A program made the translations under genes and the position numbers. From NCBI RefSeq assembly GCF_030503435.1, contig NZ_JAUKPO010000006.1, positions 124,001-188,000 on the forward strand: a stretch of 64,000 nt of DNA, written 5' to 3'. The DNA is from Rhodocytophaga aerolata (GTDB lineage: Bacteria > Bacteroidota > Bacteroidia > Cytophagales > 172606-1). Shown piece after piece: positions 18,744 to 26,539 of the stretch. The notes beneath the pieces are model-generated. The model made no database searches. It saw only the letters and a program-made list of their open reading frames with translations, and was not told the origin of the DNA. How positions within the stretch are numbered: position 1 is the first letter of the stretch; every line of letters starts with the position of its first letter.

Positions 18744-20072
18744 ATGCCCACACATTCCCGCCGCCGCTTTCTAAGTCAGTCTTCGCAACTACTGGCAGGA
18801 GCCAGTCTAGCTTCATTGCCTGCCACCAGCACATTGGCTGCTTCTTATGCTGTTGCTGCCAATGAAAAAATTAAGGTAGCTTTAATAGGTTGCCGTAATA
18901 TGGGGTGGGCTAACCTGAATTCTATGCTAAAAATGCCGGAAGTAGAATGTGTGGCTCTATGTGATGTAGACGATACCGTGTTGAATGAAAGAGCAGCTGA
19001 GCTGGAAAAGAAAATAGGCAAAAAGGCCAAACTATACAAAGATTTCCGGAAGTTGCTCGAAAATAAAGAGATACAAGCCGTAATCATTGGTACGCCAGAT
19101 CACTGGCATTGCCTCCAGACAATCTATGCCTGCGAAGCCGGGAAGGATGTGTATGTAGAAAAACCCCTAGCCAACTCCATTGAGGAATGTCTCTTGATGG
19201 TAGCAGCCGCCCGCAAATATAACCGGGTAGTACAGGTAGGCCAGTGGCAACGGAGTGCTCCCCATTTTAATGAAGCTATGCAACATGCTACCTCTGGTAA
19301 AATCGGCAAAATACGTACTGTAAAAACCTGGGCGTATATGGGCTACGGCAAAACCTCTCCCGTACTACCAGACGAACCGGTGCCAGCGGGGGTAGATTAC
19401 AAAATGTGGCTTGGCCCGGCACCCGAGCGGCCATTCAATAGAAACCGCTTTCATGGCAGTTTTCGATACTTTTGGGATTATGCCGGCGGCCTGATGACCG
19501 ACTGGGGCGTGCATATGATTGATATGGGATTGAAAGGAATGAAGGTAACTACGCCTAAATCGGTACAAGCTATGGGCGGCAAACTAGGTTTTCCCGACCA
19601 TGCCGATGAAACACCCGATACTTTGCAGGCGGTATATGAATTTGATGGGTTTACCCTTTTGTGGGAGCAAGCCAAAGGCATTGCCCGCGGCCCTTACGAC
19701 CGCGAACATGGCGTAGCTTTCATCGGAAATTTAGGTACAGTAGTAGTTGACAGAGGAAAATGGGAAGTGTTCCCGGAGGTAGAAAATGGCGCTTACCTAA
19801 CAGAAATGGTTCCTGTCCGGAATAACACGATGAATAACCTGGATCAGCATACGAAGAACTTTGTGGAGTGTATCAAAAGCCGCCAGAAACCCAATGGAGA
19901 TATAGAGTTTGGCGCACATGCGGCTATTAATGCGCAGTTAGGCAATATGGCGTACCGCTTAGGTAGAAAGATATTCTGGGATAGTAGCAAAAACAGCATA
20001 GTCGATGACTCAAAAGCCATGGAAATGGCCAAAGCTACCTACCACAATGGATGGAATCTGCCAAAGGTGTAG
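18744..20072 (+). CDS. Tat-exported Gfo/Idh/MocA oxidoreductase, copy 1
   Basis: I chose the ATG at 18744; a TTG 21 bp earlier adds nothing recognisable. The 442-residue product opens with a twin-arginine signal (HSRRRFLSQSSQ ... ASLA), so it is folded with its cofactor before export. The Rossmann fold follows (KVALIGCRNMGWANL), and the family catalytic EKP motif is present as VYVEKPLANSIEE near residue 138. Members oxidise or reduce sugars and inositols with tightly bound NAD(P). It is closely similar to the gene at 20526 along its whole length. With the DUF1080 hydrolase at 21917 it suggests a periplasmic 3-keto-glycoside route. Confidence 0.88.
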   Translation: MPTHSRRRFLSQSSQLLAGASLASLPATSTLAASYAVAANEKIKVALIGCRNMGWANLNSMLKMPEVECVALCDVDDTVLNERAAELEKKIGKKAKLYKDFRKLLENKEIQAVIIGTPDHWHCLQTIYACEAGKDVYVEKPLANSIEECLLMVAAARKYNRVVQVGQWQRSAPHFNEAMQHATSGKIGKIRTVKTWAYMGYGKTSPVLPDEPVPAGVDYKMWLGPAPERPFNRNRFHGSFRYFWDYAGGLMTDWGVHMIDMGLKGMKVTTPKSVQAMGGKLGFPDHADETPDTLQAVYEFDGFTLLWEQAKGIARGPYDREHGVAFIGNLGTVVVDRGKWEVFPEVENGAYLTEMVPVRNNTMNNLDQHTKNFVECIKSRQKPNGDIEFGAHAAINAQLGNMAYRLGRKIFWDSSKNSIVDDSKAMEMAKATYHNGWNLPKV

Positions 20073-20100
20073 AGAAAAGGTTAATCGATGAACGCTGATT

Positions 20101-20421
20101 ATGAAAGCAAGTTTATTTTCGAGACAAGTTAAGTTAGGTGTTTTTAGTTTAAATCTAATTGATGAAAGCATGGGGATAGTGGGTGGAACGATTTACCCAA
20201 CTGAAGAATATTTTAAGAATTATCAGCAAATTTTCAGGAAACATTTGGAGAAGCCCAATTTCGATAAAATAAGTAAACTTCAGTTAAAAGTAGTTACGCA
20301 GGATGGAGAAGAATTAAAACCAATGGGTGGAATTGTAGTCACAGATATTAAAAAATATGCGGATCATATAACTGTAGAAGTTTGCGGTGTAGATTCAATG
20401 GTCATGAAAAAAATACGATAA
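20101..20421 (+). CDS. Orphan 106-residue protein inside the oxidoreductase cluster
   Basis: I do not recognise this 106-residue protein with confidence. It has no signal peptide or membrane helix, and a mixed alpha/beta composition. Recognisable features are an ESMGIVGGTIYPTEEYF segment near residue 22 and a KPMGGIVVTDIKKYADH segment near 73. It lies 28 bp after one Gfo/Idh/MocA gene and 104 bp before the next, on the same strand. Its base composition is visibly richer in A and T than its two neighbours, and its function does not fit the pathway, so it looks inserted. The stop and start are clean, so it is probably a real, recently acquired gene. Confidence 0.6.
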   Translation: MKASLFSRQVKLGVFSLNLIDESMGIVGGTIYPTEEYFKNYQQIFRKHLEKPNFDKISKLQLKVVTQDGEELKPMGGIVVTDIKKYADHITVEVCGVDSMVMKKIR

Positions 20422-20525
20422 TTATTGAGTTTTTATTTGCAAGGAGTATAGTTAAACACCAATGCTGACTGTCAAGAAATAATTCTCATATTCCCAAATT
20501 TGCCTTTTAACATAACCCTACCATT

Positions 20526-21863
20526 ATGACAATCTATTCCAGAAGAGATTTTTTAGCCAACTCTTCCAAATTGATGGCCGGAGCAAGCTTGGCTTCTATC
20601 CCCTTAGCTGAGGCCGCTGCTGCTCCTAAAAAAGTAGCAGCTAACGATAAAGTATCCGTTGCCCTTATCGGCTGCAAAGGCATGGGCTGGAGCAACCTTA
20701 CTTCCCACTTGAAGCTACCCGATGTAGAGGTAATTGGCTTATGCGATGTAGACAGCAATGTACTGAACGAACGGGCTGCGGAATTAGAACAAAAAACCGG
20801 CAAAAAAGCGAAGTTGTACAAAGACTACCGCAAATTGCTCGAAAACAAAGACGTAGACGCGGTTATTATTGGAACGCCAGACCATTGGCACTGCCTTACC
20901 ATGGTAAATGCCTGTGAAGCCGGAAAAGATGTATATGTAGAAAAGCCCTTAGCGAATTCTATTGAGGAATGCCAGGTAATGATGGCGGCTGCCAAGAAAT
21001 ACAACCGGGTGGTGCAAGTAGGCCAGTGGCAGCGCAGCGGCCCCCATTGGCAAAAAGCCATTGATTATGTGCAGTCAGGCAAACTTGGCAAAATAAGGCT
21101 GGTAAAATCCTGGGCCTATATGGGATGGATGAAAGAGATAAAAAAAGTGCCGGATAGCCCGGTTCCAGCTGGAGTAGATTACGATATGTGGTTAGGCCCG
21201 GCTACCAAACGGCCATTCAATCCGAACCGGTTTCATTTTAACTTCCGCTGGTACTGGGATTATGCCGGTGGCCTCATGACCGACTGGGGGGTACACCTGA
21301 TAGATATGGTACTGTATGGCATGAAAGCCGGTGGCCCCAAATCTGTGGTATCGATGGGCGGTAAATATGCGTATCCGGATGGTGCCATGGAAACACCTGA
21401 TACCCAGCAGGCCATTTATGAGTTTGACGATTTTTCGATGATCTGGGAACATGCCGTAGGCATCAATGGTGGGCCATATAACCGGGATCATGGGGTGGCT
21501 TTTATCGGGAATCTGGGAACCCTGGTAGTAGACCGCAGCAAATGGGAAATTATTCCGGAGGTGGAAAATGGCGAGTATAAAACCCCTGCTATTCCGGTAC
21601 AAGCCAGAGGTGGCAATGATGGCGGATTAGATAATCATACCAAAAATTTTATAGAATGCATTAAGAGCCGCCAGAAACCCAACTGCGATGTATGGACAGC
21701 TGCCAATACAGCCATCAATGCACATCTGGGCAATATTGCTTTTAAATCGGGGCGTAAAGTATACTGGGATGCCCAGAATATGGCCTTCAAAAATGACAAT
21801 GAAGCCAATCAACTGGTAAAAGCGAATTACCAGAATGGCTGGAAACTTCCGAATATCACGTAA
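20526..21863 (+). CDS. Tat-exported Gfo/Idh/MocA oxidoreductase, copy 2
   Basis: A 445-residue paralogue of the gene at 18744. The Tat signal is at the very start (YSRRDFLANSSKLMAGASLA), the Rossmann motif is VSVALIGCKGMGW near residue 45, and the EKP motif is VYVEKPLANSIEE near 137. The C-terminal domain shares long stretches with copy 1 (FRWYWDYAGGLMTDWGVH). The pair probably acts in the periplasm on different sugars or anomers, or in the two redox directions. The DUF1080 hydrolase gene begins 53 bp downstream, consistent with an operon. The substrate is not readable from sequence. Confidence 0.9.
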   Translation: MTIYSRRDFLANSSKLMAGASLASIPLAEAAAAPKKVAANDKVSVALIGCKGMGWSNLTSHLKLPDVEVIGLCDVDSNVLNERAAELEQKTGKKAKLYKDYRKLLENKDVDAVIIGTPDHWHCLTMVNACEAGKDVYVEKPLANSIEECQVMMAAAKKYNRVVQVGQWQRSGPHWQKAIDYVQSGKLGKIRLVKSWAYMGWMKEIKKVPDSPVPAGVDYDMWLGPATKRPFNPNRFHFNFRWYWDYAGGLMTDWGVHLIDMVLYGMKAGGPKSVVSMGGKYAYPDGAMETPDTQQAIYEFDDFSMIWEHAVGINGGPYNRDHGVAFIGNLGTLVVDRSKWEIIPEVENGEYKTPAIPVQARGGNDGGLDNHTKNFIECIKSRQKPNCDVWTAANTAINAHLGNIAFKSGRKVYWDAQNMAFKNDNEANQLVKANYQNGWKLPNIT

Positions 21864-21916
21864 TTTTTATTTTTTTACACTTTCTAAACCTTTATCATTA
21901 AATTTTTTAAGTAAAC

Positions 21917-22711
21917 ATGCAAAACTCATTTGTAAAGAAAATCATTCTTTCTGCCCTATTATCAGGCGTATTTTTTTATGGGTATGCACAGGAGCAGCCA
22001 GGAAAAGTACCGGAACCTATGCCTATGAAACCCCAGATGACCGAGTTCTGGGAGCCCGAACCGAAAGTAGTAACACCTGGTGCTGTACCTAGCAATCTAG
22101 TAGTGCCTCCTCCTTCCGATGCTATTGTGTTATTTGACGGAAAAGACTTGTCTAAATGGAAAGGGAAAGACGGAGAAGCCAAATGGCGGGTGAGTGATGG
22201 CGTTTTTACCGTAAACAAAGGAACCGGCGACATTGAAACTAAACAGACTTTTGAAGATTATCAGCTGCACATCGAATGGCGCATTCCGGCAGATATACAG
22301 GGCGAAAGTCAGGCCAGAGGCAACAGTGGCATATTTATGCAAGGGATTTATGAGCTACAAGTACTGGATTCATATAATAACCGCACCTATTCTAACGGGC
22401 AGGCAGGCAGTATCTACAAACAAACCCGGCCTCTGGTAAATGCCATGCGTAAGCCAGGTGAGTGGCAGGTATACGATGTTATCTACACAGCTCCTCGTTT
22501 TAAGGAAGATGGTTCGTTGTTTTCTCCGGCTTATATCACGGTTATGCATAATGGTGTGCTGATTCAGAACCACTTTGAAATTAAAGGAGATACACCCTAT
22601 ATCGGCTTACCCAAATACACCAAGCACGGCAAAGGTCCTATTAAATTACAGGATCATGGCGACCCCAGCAAACCCATTAGTTTCCGCAACATCTGGTTAC
22701 GGGAATTGTAA
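21917..22711 (+). CDS. DUF1080 3-keto-glycoside hydrolase-like protein
   Basis: A 264-residue secreted protein. It has a signal peptide (residues 1-24, ending GYAQ) and then a proline-rich linker. The DUF1080 concanavalin-like domain starts near residue 70 (AIVLFDGKDLSKWKGKDG) and holds the family motifs EWRIPADIQGESQARGNSG and QVLDSYNNRTY. DUF1080 is annotated as a 3-keto-disaccharide hydrolase; characterised members cleave glycosides already oxidised at C3. Its position directly after two Gfo/Idh/MocA oxidoreductases supports such a pathway. The operon ends with a strong terminator 19 bp after the stop. Confidence 0.85.
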   Translation: MQNSFVKKIILSALLSGVFFYGYAQEQPGKVPEPMPMKPQMTEFWEPEPKVVTPGAVPSNLVVPPPSDAIVLFDGKDLSKWKGKDGEAKWRVSDGVFTVNKGTGDIETKQTFEDYQLHIEWRIPADIQGESQARGNSGIFMQGIYELQVLDSYNNRTYSNGQAGSIYKQTRPLVNAMRKPGEWQVYDVIYTAPRFKEDGSLFSPAYITVMHNGVLIQNHFEIKGDTPYIGLPKYTKHGKGPIKLQDHGDPSKPISFRNIWLREL

Positions 22712-22730
22712 TAAGGTATTGCCATAATAT

Positions 22731-22762
22731 AAAAAGCGTAGTCACCTTTGGCTACGCTTTTT
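22731..22762. terminator. Bidirectional terminator between DUF1080 and AztD-like genes
   Basis: A perfect 11-bp stem (AAAAAGCGTAG with CTACGCTTTTT) lies between two convergent genes, with T runs in both directions. Confidence 0.88.
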
Positions 22763-22787
22763 GTTGTAAAAAAATGCATGTATTCTT

Positions 22788-23987
22788 CTAATCGTCACTT
22801 TCTTCGCTTACATCTGCACCCACAAGGCTAATTCTACCTGGGCGGCCGGGTATGGCAAATCTTCTAAAATCTGAAAGGTTGTCTTTGTTCAGCATAACTA
22901 CCTCTGCCCCCTCCGGATTTGTTACATATACATATTGTTTACTAGCGGTAAGGGCCGGAATTTTATTATCTGCCGGAAATACCAAAGGCAGCTTTCTTTC
23001 AGCTTTTTTTGCGCCTGATGTTCCATCGAATACCATACAGGTGCCATCATTCTGCAATACCAGTATGTCTTTGCCTTCATGGTCGAAACGGGCAGCCACT
23101 ATATTCTCTGACTCTATTACCGGAGAAATGAGGTTATTCCCGGGAGAAATCAGGTATACACCATATTTGCTGATATAGCCGATAAATTGGTTAGCCGCTT
23201 TTCCATAATAAATGGTACCAATCCATTTGTCGCCAAAGCTAGCCGGATAGGGAATTAATCGTTGGCTACCATTATCGTTTACTTCGAGCAGGCCATTTAC
23301 TGAACCAAACAAGGCTAACGTACCATTGCTGCCTTCGCCATGTATACCGCCAGTAGCTAGTGGAGAGGCATACACTACACTGCCATTGCTATCTACAATC
23401 TTTACACGTTCGGGTAACGAACCGGCTACCGAATTATCTTTCTCTGTAACGGCAAAAGTGCCATTGGTAAAACGGACCGCTGCCCCATGGTGAGGCTTAT
23501 CTACGACAATATGCGCAGTTTTTTCAGCTGTATGTAGCTCTTCTTCGGAGGTAAGGCTTAACGAACCATCGCCATCATTGAATATAGTAATGGTATTGCC
23601 CGACGCATACATATGGGTAGGCCGTGGGGCATCAGCAGTGGTTTTAGCCCACTTAGGGGTGCCCTTCATATGTGCATGTTCTCCATGGCCTTCTATTCCT
23701 GAGTCAAAAAACTGCACATGGTTATTGGCTGTGTTCAAAACAACGGCAAAGCGCCCGCTGGCAGTCGGGTAGAGGGTGTTAGCTGCAAACTGGCTGCTAA
23801 AGGTCTGGGTTTCGTTTTTATGCGGACTAATAAAAGATAAGCTGTTGTTATCAAAATCTGCGACAAGCAAACGGACAAATTGGTTTTCATTCTTGGCTTT
23901 TGCACCCGGAGAATCGTCTTGCTGACATGCCGAAAATACGATAAGCACTAGTAGCAGTGAAATGGAAAGTAATTTTTTGGGTTTCAT
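22788..23987 (-). CDS. AztD-like beta-propeller lipoprotein, probable zinc chaperone
   Basis: I chose the ATG at 23987 because it opens a lipoprotein signal (KLLSISLLLVLIVFSACQQ, Cys near residue 21). The 399-residue product has repeated WD/YVTN-like blades. It also has His-rich motifs in a recognisable order: GIEGHGEHAHMKG near residue 98, RPTHM near 122, FNDGDGSL near 137, PHHGAAVRF near 165 and IHGEGSNG near 215. This order resembles AztD, the periplasmic zinc metallochaperone that serves AztABC zinc importers. No AztABC gene is in the window. Two 7-1-7 palindromes upstream look like Fur-family operators. Zinc function is inferred from motifs and regulation. Confidence 0.6.
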   Translation of the reverse strand: MKPKKLLSISLLLVLIVFSACQQDDSPGAKAKNENQFVRLLVADFDNNSLSFISPHKNETQTFSSQFAANTLYPTASGRFAVVLNTANNHVQFFDSGIEGHGEHAHMKGTPKWAKTTADAPRPTHMYASGNTITIFNDGDGSLSLTSEEELHTAEKTAHIVVDKPHHGAAVRFTNGTFAVTEKDNSVAGSLPERVKIVDSNGSVVYASPLATGGIHGEGSNGTLALFGSVNGLLEVNDNGSQRLIPYPASFGDKWIGTIYYGKAANQFIGYISKYGVYLISPGNNLISPVIESENIVAARFDHEGKDILVLQNDGTCMVFDGTSGAKKAERKLPLVFPADNKIPALTASKQYVYVTNPEGAEVVMLNKDNLSDFRRFAIPGRPGRISLVGADVSEESDD

Positions 23988-24003
23988 AAGGTAATTTTTA
24001 TAT

Positions 24004-24020
24004 TTGCAACAATGATGCAA
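24004..24020. promoter_or_regulatory. Fur-family-like palindrome, imperfect copy
   Basis: An 8-1-8 inverted repeat (TTGCAACA, A, TGATGCAA) with one mismatch, centred 25 bp upstream of the lipoprotein start codon. It has the same design as the perfect copy at 24031-24047. Confidence 0.6.
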
Positions 24021-24030
24021 GTAGTAAATA

Positions 24031-24047
24031 ATGCAACAATGTTGCAA
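24031..24047. promoter_or_regulatory. Fur-family-like palindrome, perfect 7-1-7 core
   Basis: The core TGCAACA, A, TGTTGCA at 24032-24046 is a perfect 7-1-7 inverted repeat, the architecture of Fur/Zur boxes. Its centre is 27 bp from the centre of the first copy, and both lie just upstream of the AztD-like gene, where a repressor would block transcription. Zur is the likely regulator by function; the motif is not proved. Confidence 0.6.
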
Positions 24048-24172
24048 ATAAAAAGTAATTTTTTTTAGAGGTGTTGGTGCTGGAGGTAGCTGATACTTTT
24101 CCTAGTTTTACCGTGTTTTTACGTATAGCAATTCATCAGAAAAAGTTAGCGATCACCGATACTAGATAATAT

Positions 24173-24790
24173 ATGACAAACAAATGGCTCGCATATGCCC
24201 AGCGGATTCAGGCAATAGCCCAGGCTGGCTTAACCTATGCCCAGAATGACTACGATGTGGAACGGTACCAGGAACTGCGGGATATGAGTGTGGCAATGAT
24301 GGCAGACCTATCTGGGGAACCAGTGGCGTTAATAGAAAAATTATTTGCGGGTGAAACCGGCTACCAGACTCCCAAAGTAGATATCCGGGGAGTAGTGTTT
24401 AAAGACAATCAAATACTAATGGTGCGGGAGAAAATAGATGGATGCTGGTCGTTGCCTGGAGGCTGGGCAGATATTGGCTATTCGGCTAAAGAAGTAGTAG
24501 TGAAAGAAGTACGCGAAGAGGCCGGTATCGAAGTAAAACCTGTGCGCTTGCTGGCGGTATGGGATAAAAAGCATCATCCGCACCCAGCCTCCCCATATTA
24601 TACCTACAAACTATTTATCCGCTGCGAAATTGTCAGGGGCGAGATAGCCAAAGGAATGGAAACCCTGGATGTCCGCTTTTTCGGCCGGGATGAACTTCCA
24701 CAACTGTCGGTGGAGCGCAATACCCATTCGCAAATTCAGACCATGTTCGAGTTTTTGGACAAGCCAGAGAAAGAAGTACTATTTGATTGA
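24173..24790 (+). CDS. Nudix hydrolase with N-terminal helical domain
   Basis: A 205-residue cytosolic protein. Residues 1-60 match the small N-terminal domain found in a Nudix subgroup of ADP-ribose pyrophosphatase type (YAQRIQAIAQAGLTYAQND). The Nudix domain begins near residue 66 (VDIRGVVFKDNQILMVREK). The Nudix box is slightly degenerate: GGWADIGYSAKE has Tyr where the first Glu is normal, and KEVREEAGI has Lys for Arg, but the metal-binding EVxEE glutamates remain. It should hydrolyse a nucleoside diphosphate linked to X. Its stop codon abuts that of the convergent HD/CoaD gene with no spacer. Confidence 0.85.
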   Translation: MTNKWLAYAQRIQAIAQAGLTYAQNDYDVERYQELRDMSVAMMADLSGEPVALIEKLFAGETGYQTPKVDIRGVVFKDNQILMVREKIDGCWSLPGGWADIGYSAKEVVVKEVREEAGIEVKPVRLLAVWDKKHHPHPASPYYTYKLFIRCEIVRGEIAKGMETLDVRFFGRDELPQLSVERNTHSQIQTMFEFLDKPEKEVLFD

Positions 24791-25807
24791 TTAGGTAGGC
24801 AAGTATTTACTTCCCAGGCCTTTTTCTATCTTTTCCAGGTTTCGGATGGCCGACGAGCTAATGTGTTCAAACTGCATATCGCAGCGGATAAAAACCACTT
24901 TAATTCCTGGTTTCATATCTTCCATAAAGCGTTGCTGGTTCACTTCATAACTGAGATCATCGCCATTCCGCAAGCCTCTTACCAATACCATCTGTGCATG
25001 TTCTTCTTTGGAAGAAATATACTCTGTGAGTAAGCCGCCAAACTGCTCAATCTGGCGGTATTTCAGCACAGCCAGTTTTTTCAGGGAAGAAGCAGCCGTT
25101 TCCTTTTCCGGATTAATCCCTTGCGCCACAATCACCTTATCAAAAATACGTTCGGCTTTCTCCAGTATATTTAGGTGGCCGTTATGAAACGGGTTAAAGG
25201 AGCCGGCGTAAATCCCGATTTGCGGTCTGTGAAAAGTAAGGTAATGGATTAAATTCTGCAAATTCTCTTTGTTTTCCGGATATTGTTTTGCAAAATGCTC
25301 CAGTAAGGCAATTCTGCCCATTTTATATAAGCTATAATCGACAAACTGGTATTCTTTAGCAATCCCCTTTTCCCAGGCTAGCATCTCCTTAAAATCAGAT
25401 TTGGTGACAATGGCCATATCCAGTTCACAGAAAATCCTGGAGAGTTCACTGGTAGGCTGATGGGTTTTGGTATCCAGAATAGCTTGTATAATACCTGCCG
25501 AGTGATCTGTCTCCTGAGTAGCCTGCTGGAATAAGGCGGCGGATTTTTCTTCATTATCGGCAGCAGTTGCATCGTATATGGCATCATGAAAGAAAGCTAC
25601 CATCAGCAAATTTTCTTTCAGGGTAGTAGAAATTTGCCCTTGCCTGGCCAGGCTCTCTATTTCATTCAGCAAATACTGCAGATGCAACTCATTGTGGTAA
25701 TACCGGTGTGGTTCACGCCAGCGGTTGAGTATTTCCTGCATAGCCGTAAGGTTCATGCCAAACTGGGCAAACAAGGAATAATAGCTTGTATAGTCAACAG
25801 CGTTCAT
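24791..25807 (-). CDS. coaD: HD phosphohydrolase fused to phosphopantetheine adenylyltransferase
   Basis: A 338-residue fusion. Residues 1-190 are an HD-superfamily metal-dependent domain of the COG4339 type: WREPHRYYHNELHL near residue 30, the HD doublet in VAFFHDAIYD near 70, and CELDMAIV near 126. Residues 193-338 are a nucleotidyltransferase domain matching CoaD, which makes dephospho-CoA from phosphopantetheine. It has GSFNPFHNGHLNIL with the (S/T)xxGH motif, VLVRGLRNGDDLSYEVNQQ near 275 and ISSSAIR near 318. Normal CoaD is about 160 residues and stands alone. The HD half could remove or salvage a related nucleotide. It converges with the Nudix gene. Confidence 0.82.
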   Translation of the reverse strand: MNAVDYTSYYSLFAQFGMNLTAMQEILNRWREPHRYYHNELHLQYLLNEIESLARQGQISTTLKENLLMVAFFHDAIYDATAADNEEKSAALFQQATQETDHSAGIIQAILDTKTHQPTSELSRIFCELDMAIVTKSDFKEMLAWEKGIAKEYQFVDYSLYKMGRIALLEHFAKQYPENKENLQNLIHYLTFHRPQIGIYAGSFNPFHNGHLNILEKAERIFDKVIVAQGINPEKETAASSLKKLAVLKYRQIEQFGGLLTEYISSKEEHAQMVLVRGLRNGDDLSYEVNQQRFMEDMKPGIKVVFIRCDMQFEHISSSAIRNLEKIEKGLGSKYLPT

Positions 25808-26128
25808 AAAGCGAGTATACAGAAAAGCACAGGCATTACAAAAAGCGGATGGCAGCAGTTACTTAAATTTTTTTAGAATGCCTGCTTGCGAACAAAAATG
25901 AAAAAGCCAGTGTTGAACAAAAACCATTCATACGCAAAAAGTACTGCTGATGGGGAGGTATTTGCTAATTGTTTAACTTTAATTTAAAAACATTAAACAA
26001 ATTTCCTGCGGCATCTGTTATGAATGCAGTATAGCAAATTGGGTAGGTAAGCTACCTATCGGTAATTTTAATTGACAAAGTAAAGACAGTCTATACTATT
26101 TTAAATTTTTGTAGAACAAACCTATTGC
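25808..26128. other. AT-rich divergent intergenic region
   Basis: A 321-base gap between the divergent HD/CoaD and PTPS genes, so it should contain both promoters. It is notably AT-rich with several A and T runs. I saw no coding frame, hairpin or clear operator. Confidence 0.4.
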
Positions 26129-26539
26129 ATGAACGTAGCTGTATTCCGGAAAGAACATTTTAATGCCGCCCACCGCTTACATAATCCTAACTGGTCTGAT
26201 GAGAAGAATCAACGGGTATTTGGCAAGTGCAACAATCCCAACTACCATGGGCACAACTATGAGCTTATTGTGCGGGTAACAGGCGAGCCCGACCCGGTAA
26301 CTGGCTATGTAATTGATATGAAAGTGTTAAGTGATTTGATTAAAGAACATGTATTACTCAAATTCGATCATAAAAATTTAAACTTAGACACCCATGAATT
26401 TAAAGAACTCAACCCGACAGCAGAAAACATATCAATCGTTATTTGGAATATTCTGAGGAGCAAAATAGACACAAAGTACGCGTTAAAAATTACACTTTAT
26501 GAGACAGAAAGAAACTTCGTTGAATACCCCGCTGATTAA
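26129..26539 (+). CDS. 6-pyruvoyl-tetrahydropterin synthase family protein
   Basis: A 136-residue zinc enzyme of the PTPS/QueD family. It has the zinc-binding histidines (FNAAHRLHN, residues 10-18, and HGHNYEL near 50), the catalytic Cys within FGKCNNPNYHGHNY, and the late ENISIVIWN and ETERNF elements including the substrate-binding Glu. The FGKCNNPN stretch is closer to animal-type PTPS than to QueD. PTPS converts dihydroneopterin triphosphate to 6-pyruvoyl-tetrahydropterin. It overlaps folE, whose product supplies that substrate, which favours a tetrahydropterin role over queuosine. A QueD role cannot be excluded from sequence alone. Confidence 0.85.
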   Translation: MNVAVFRKEHFNAAHRLHNPNWSDEKNQRVFGKCNNPNYHGHNYELIVRVTGEPDPVTGYVIDMKVLSDLIKEHVLLKFDHKNLNLDTHEFKELNPTAENISIVIWNILRSKIDTKYALKITLYETERNFVEYPAD

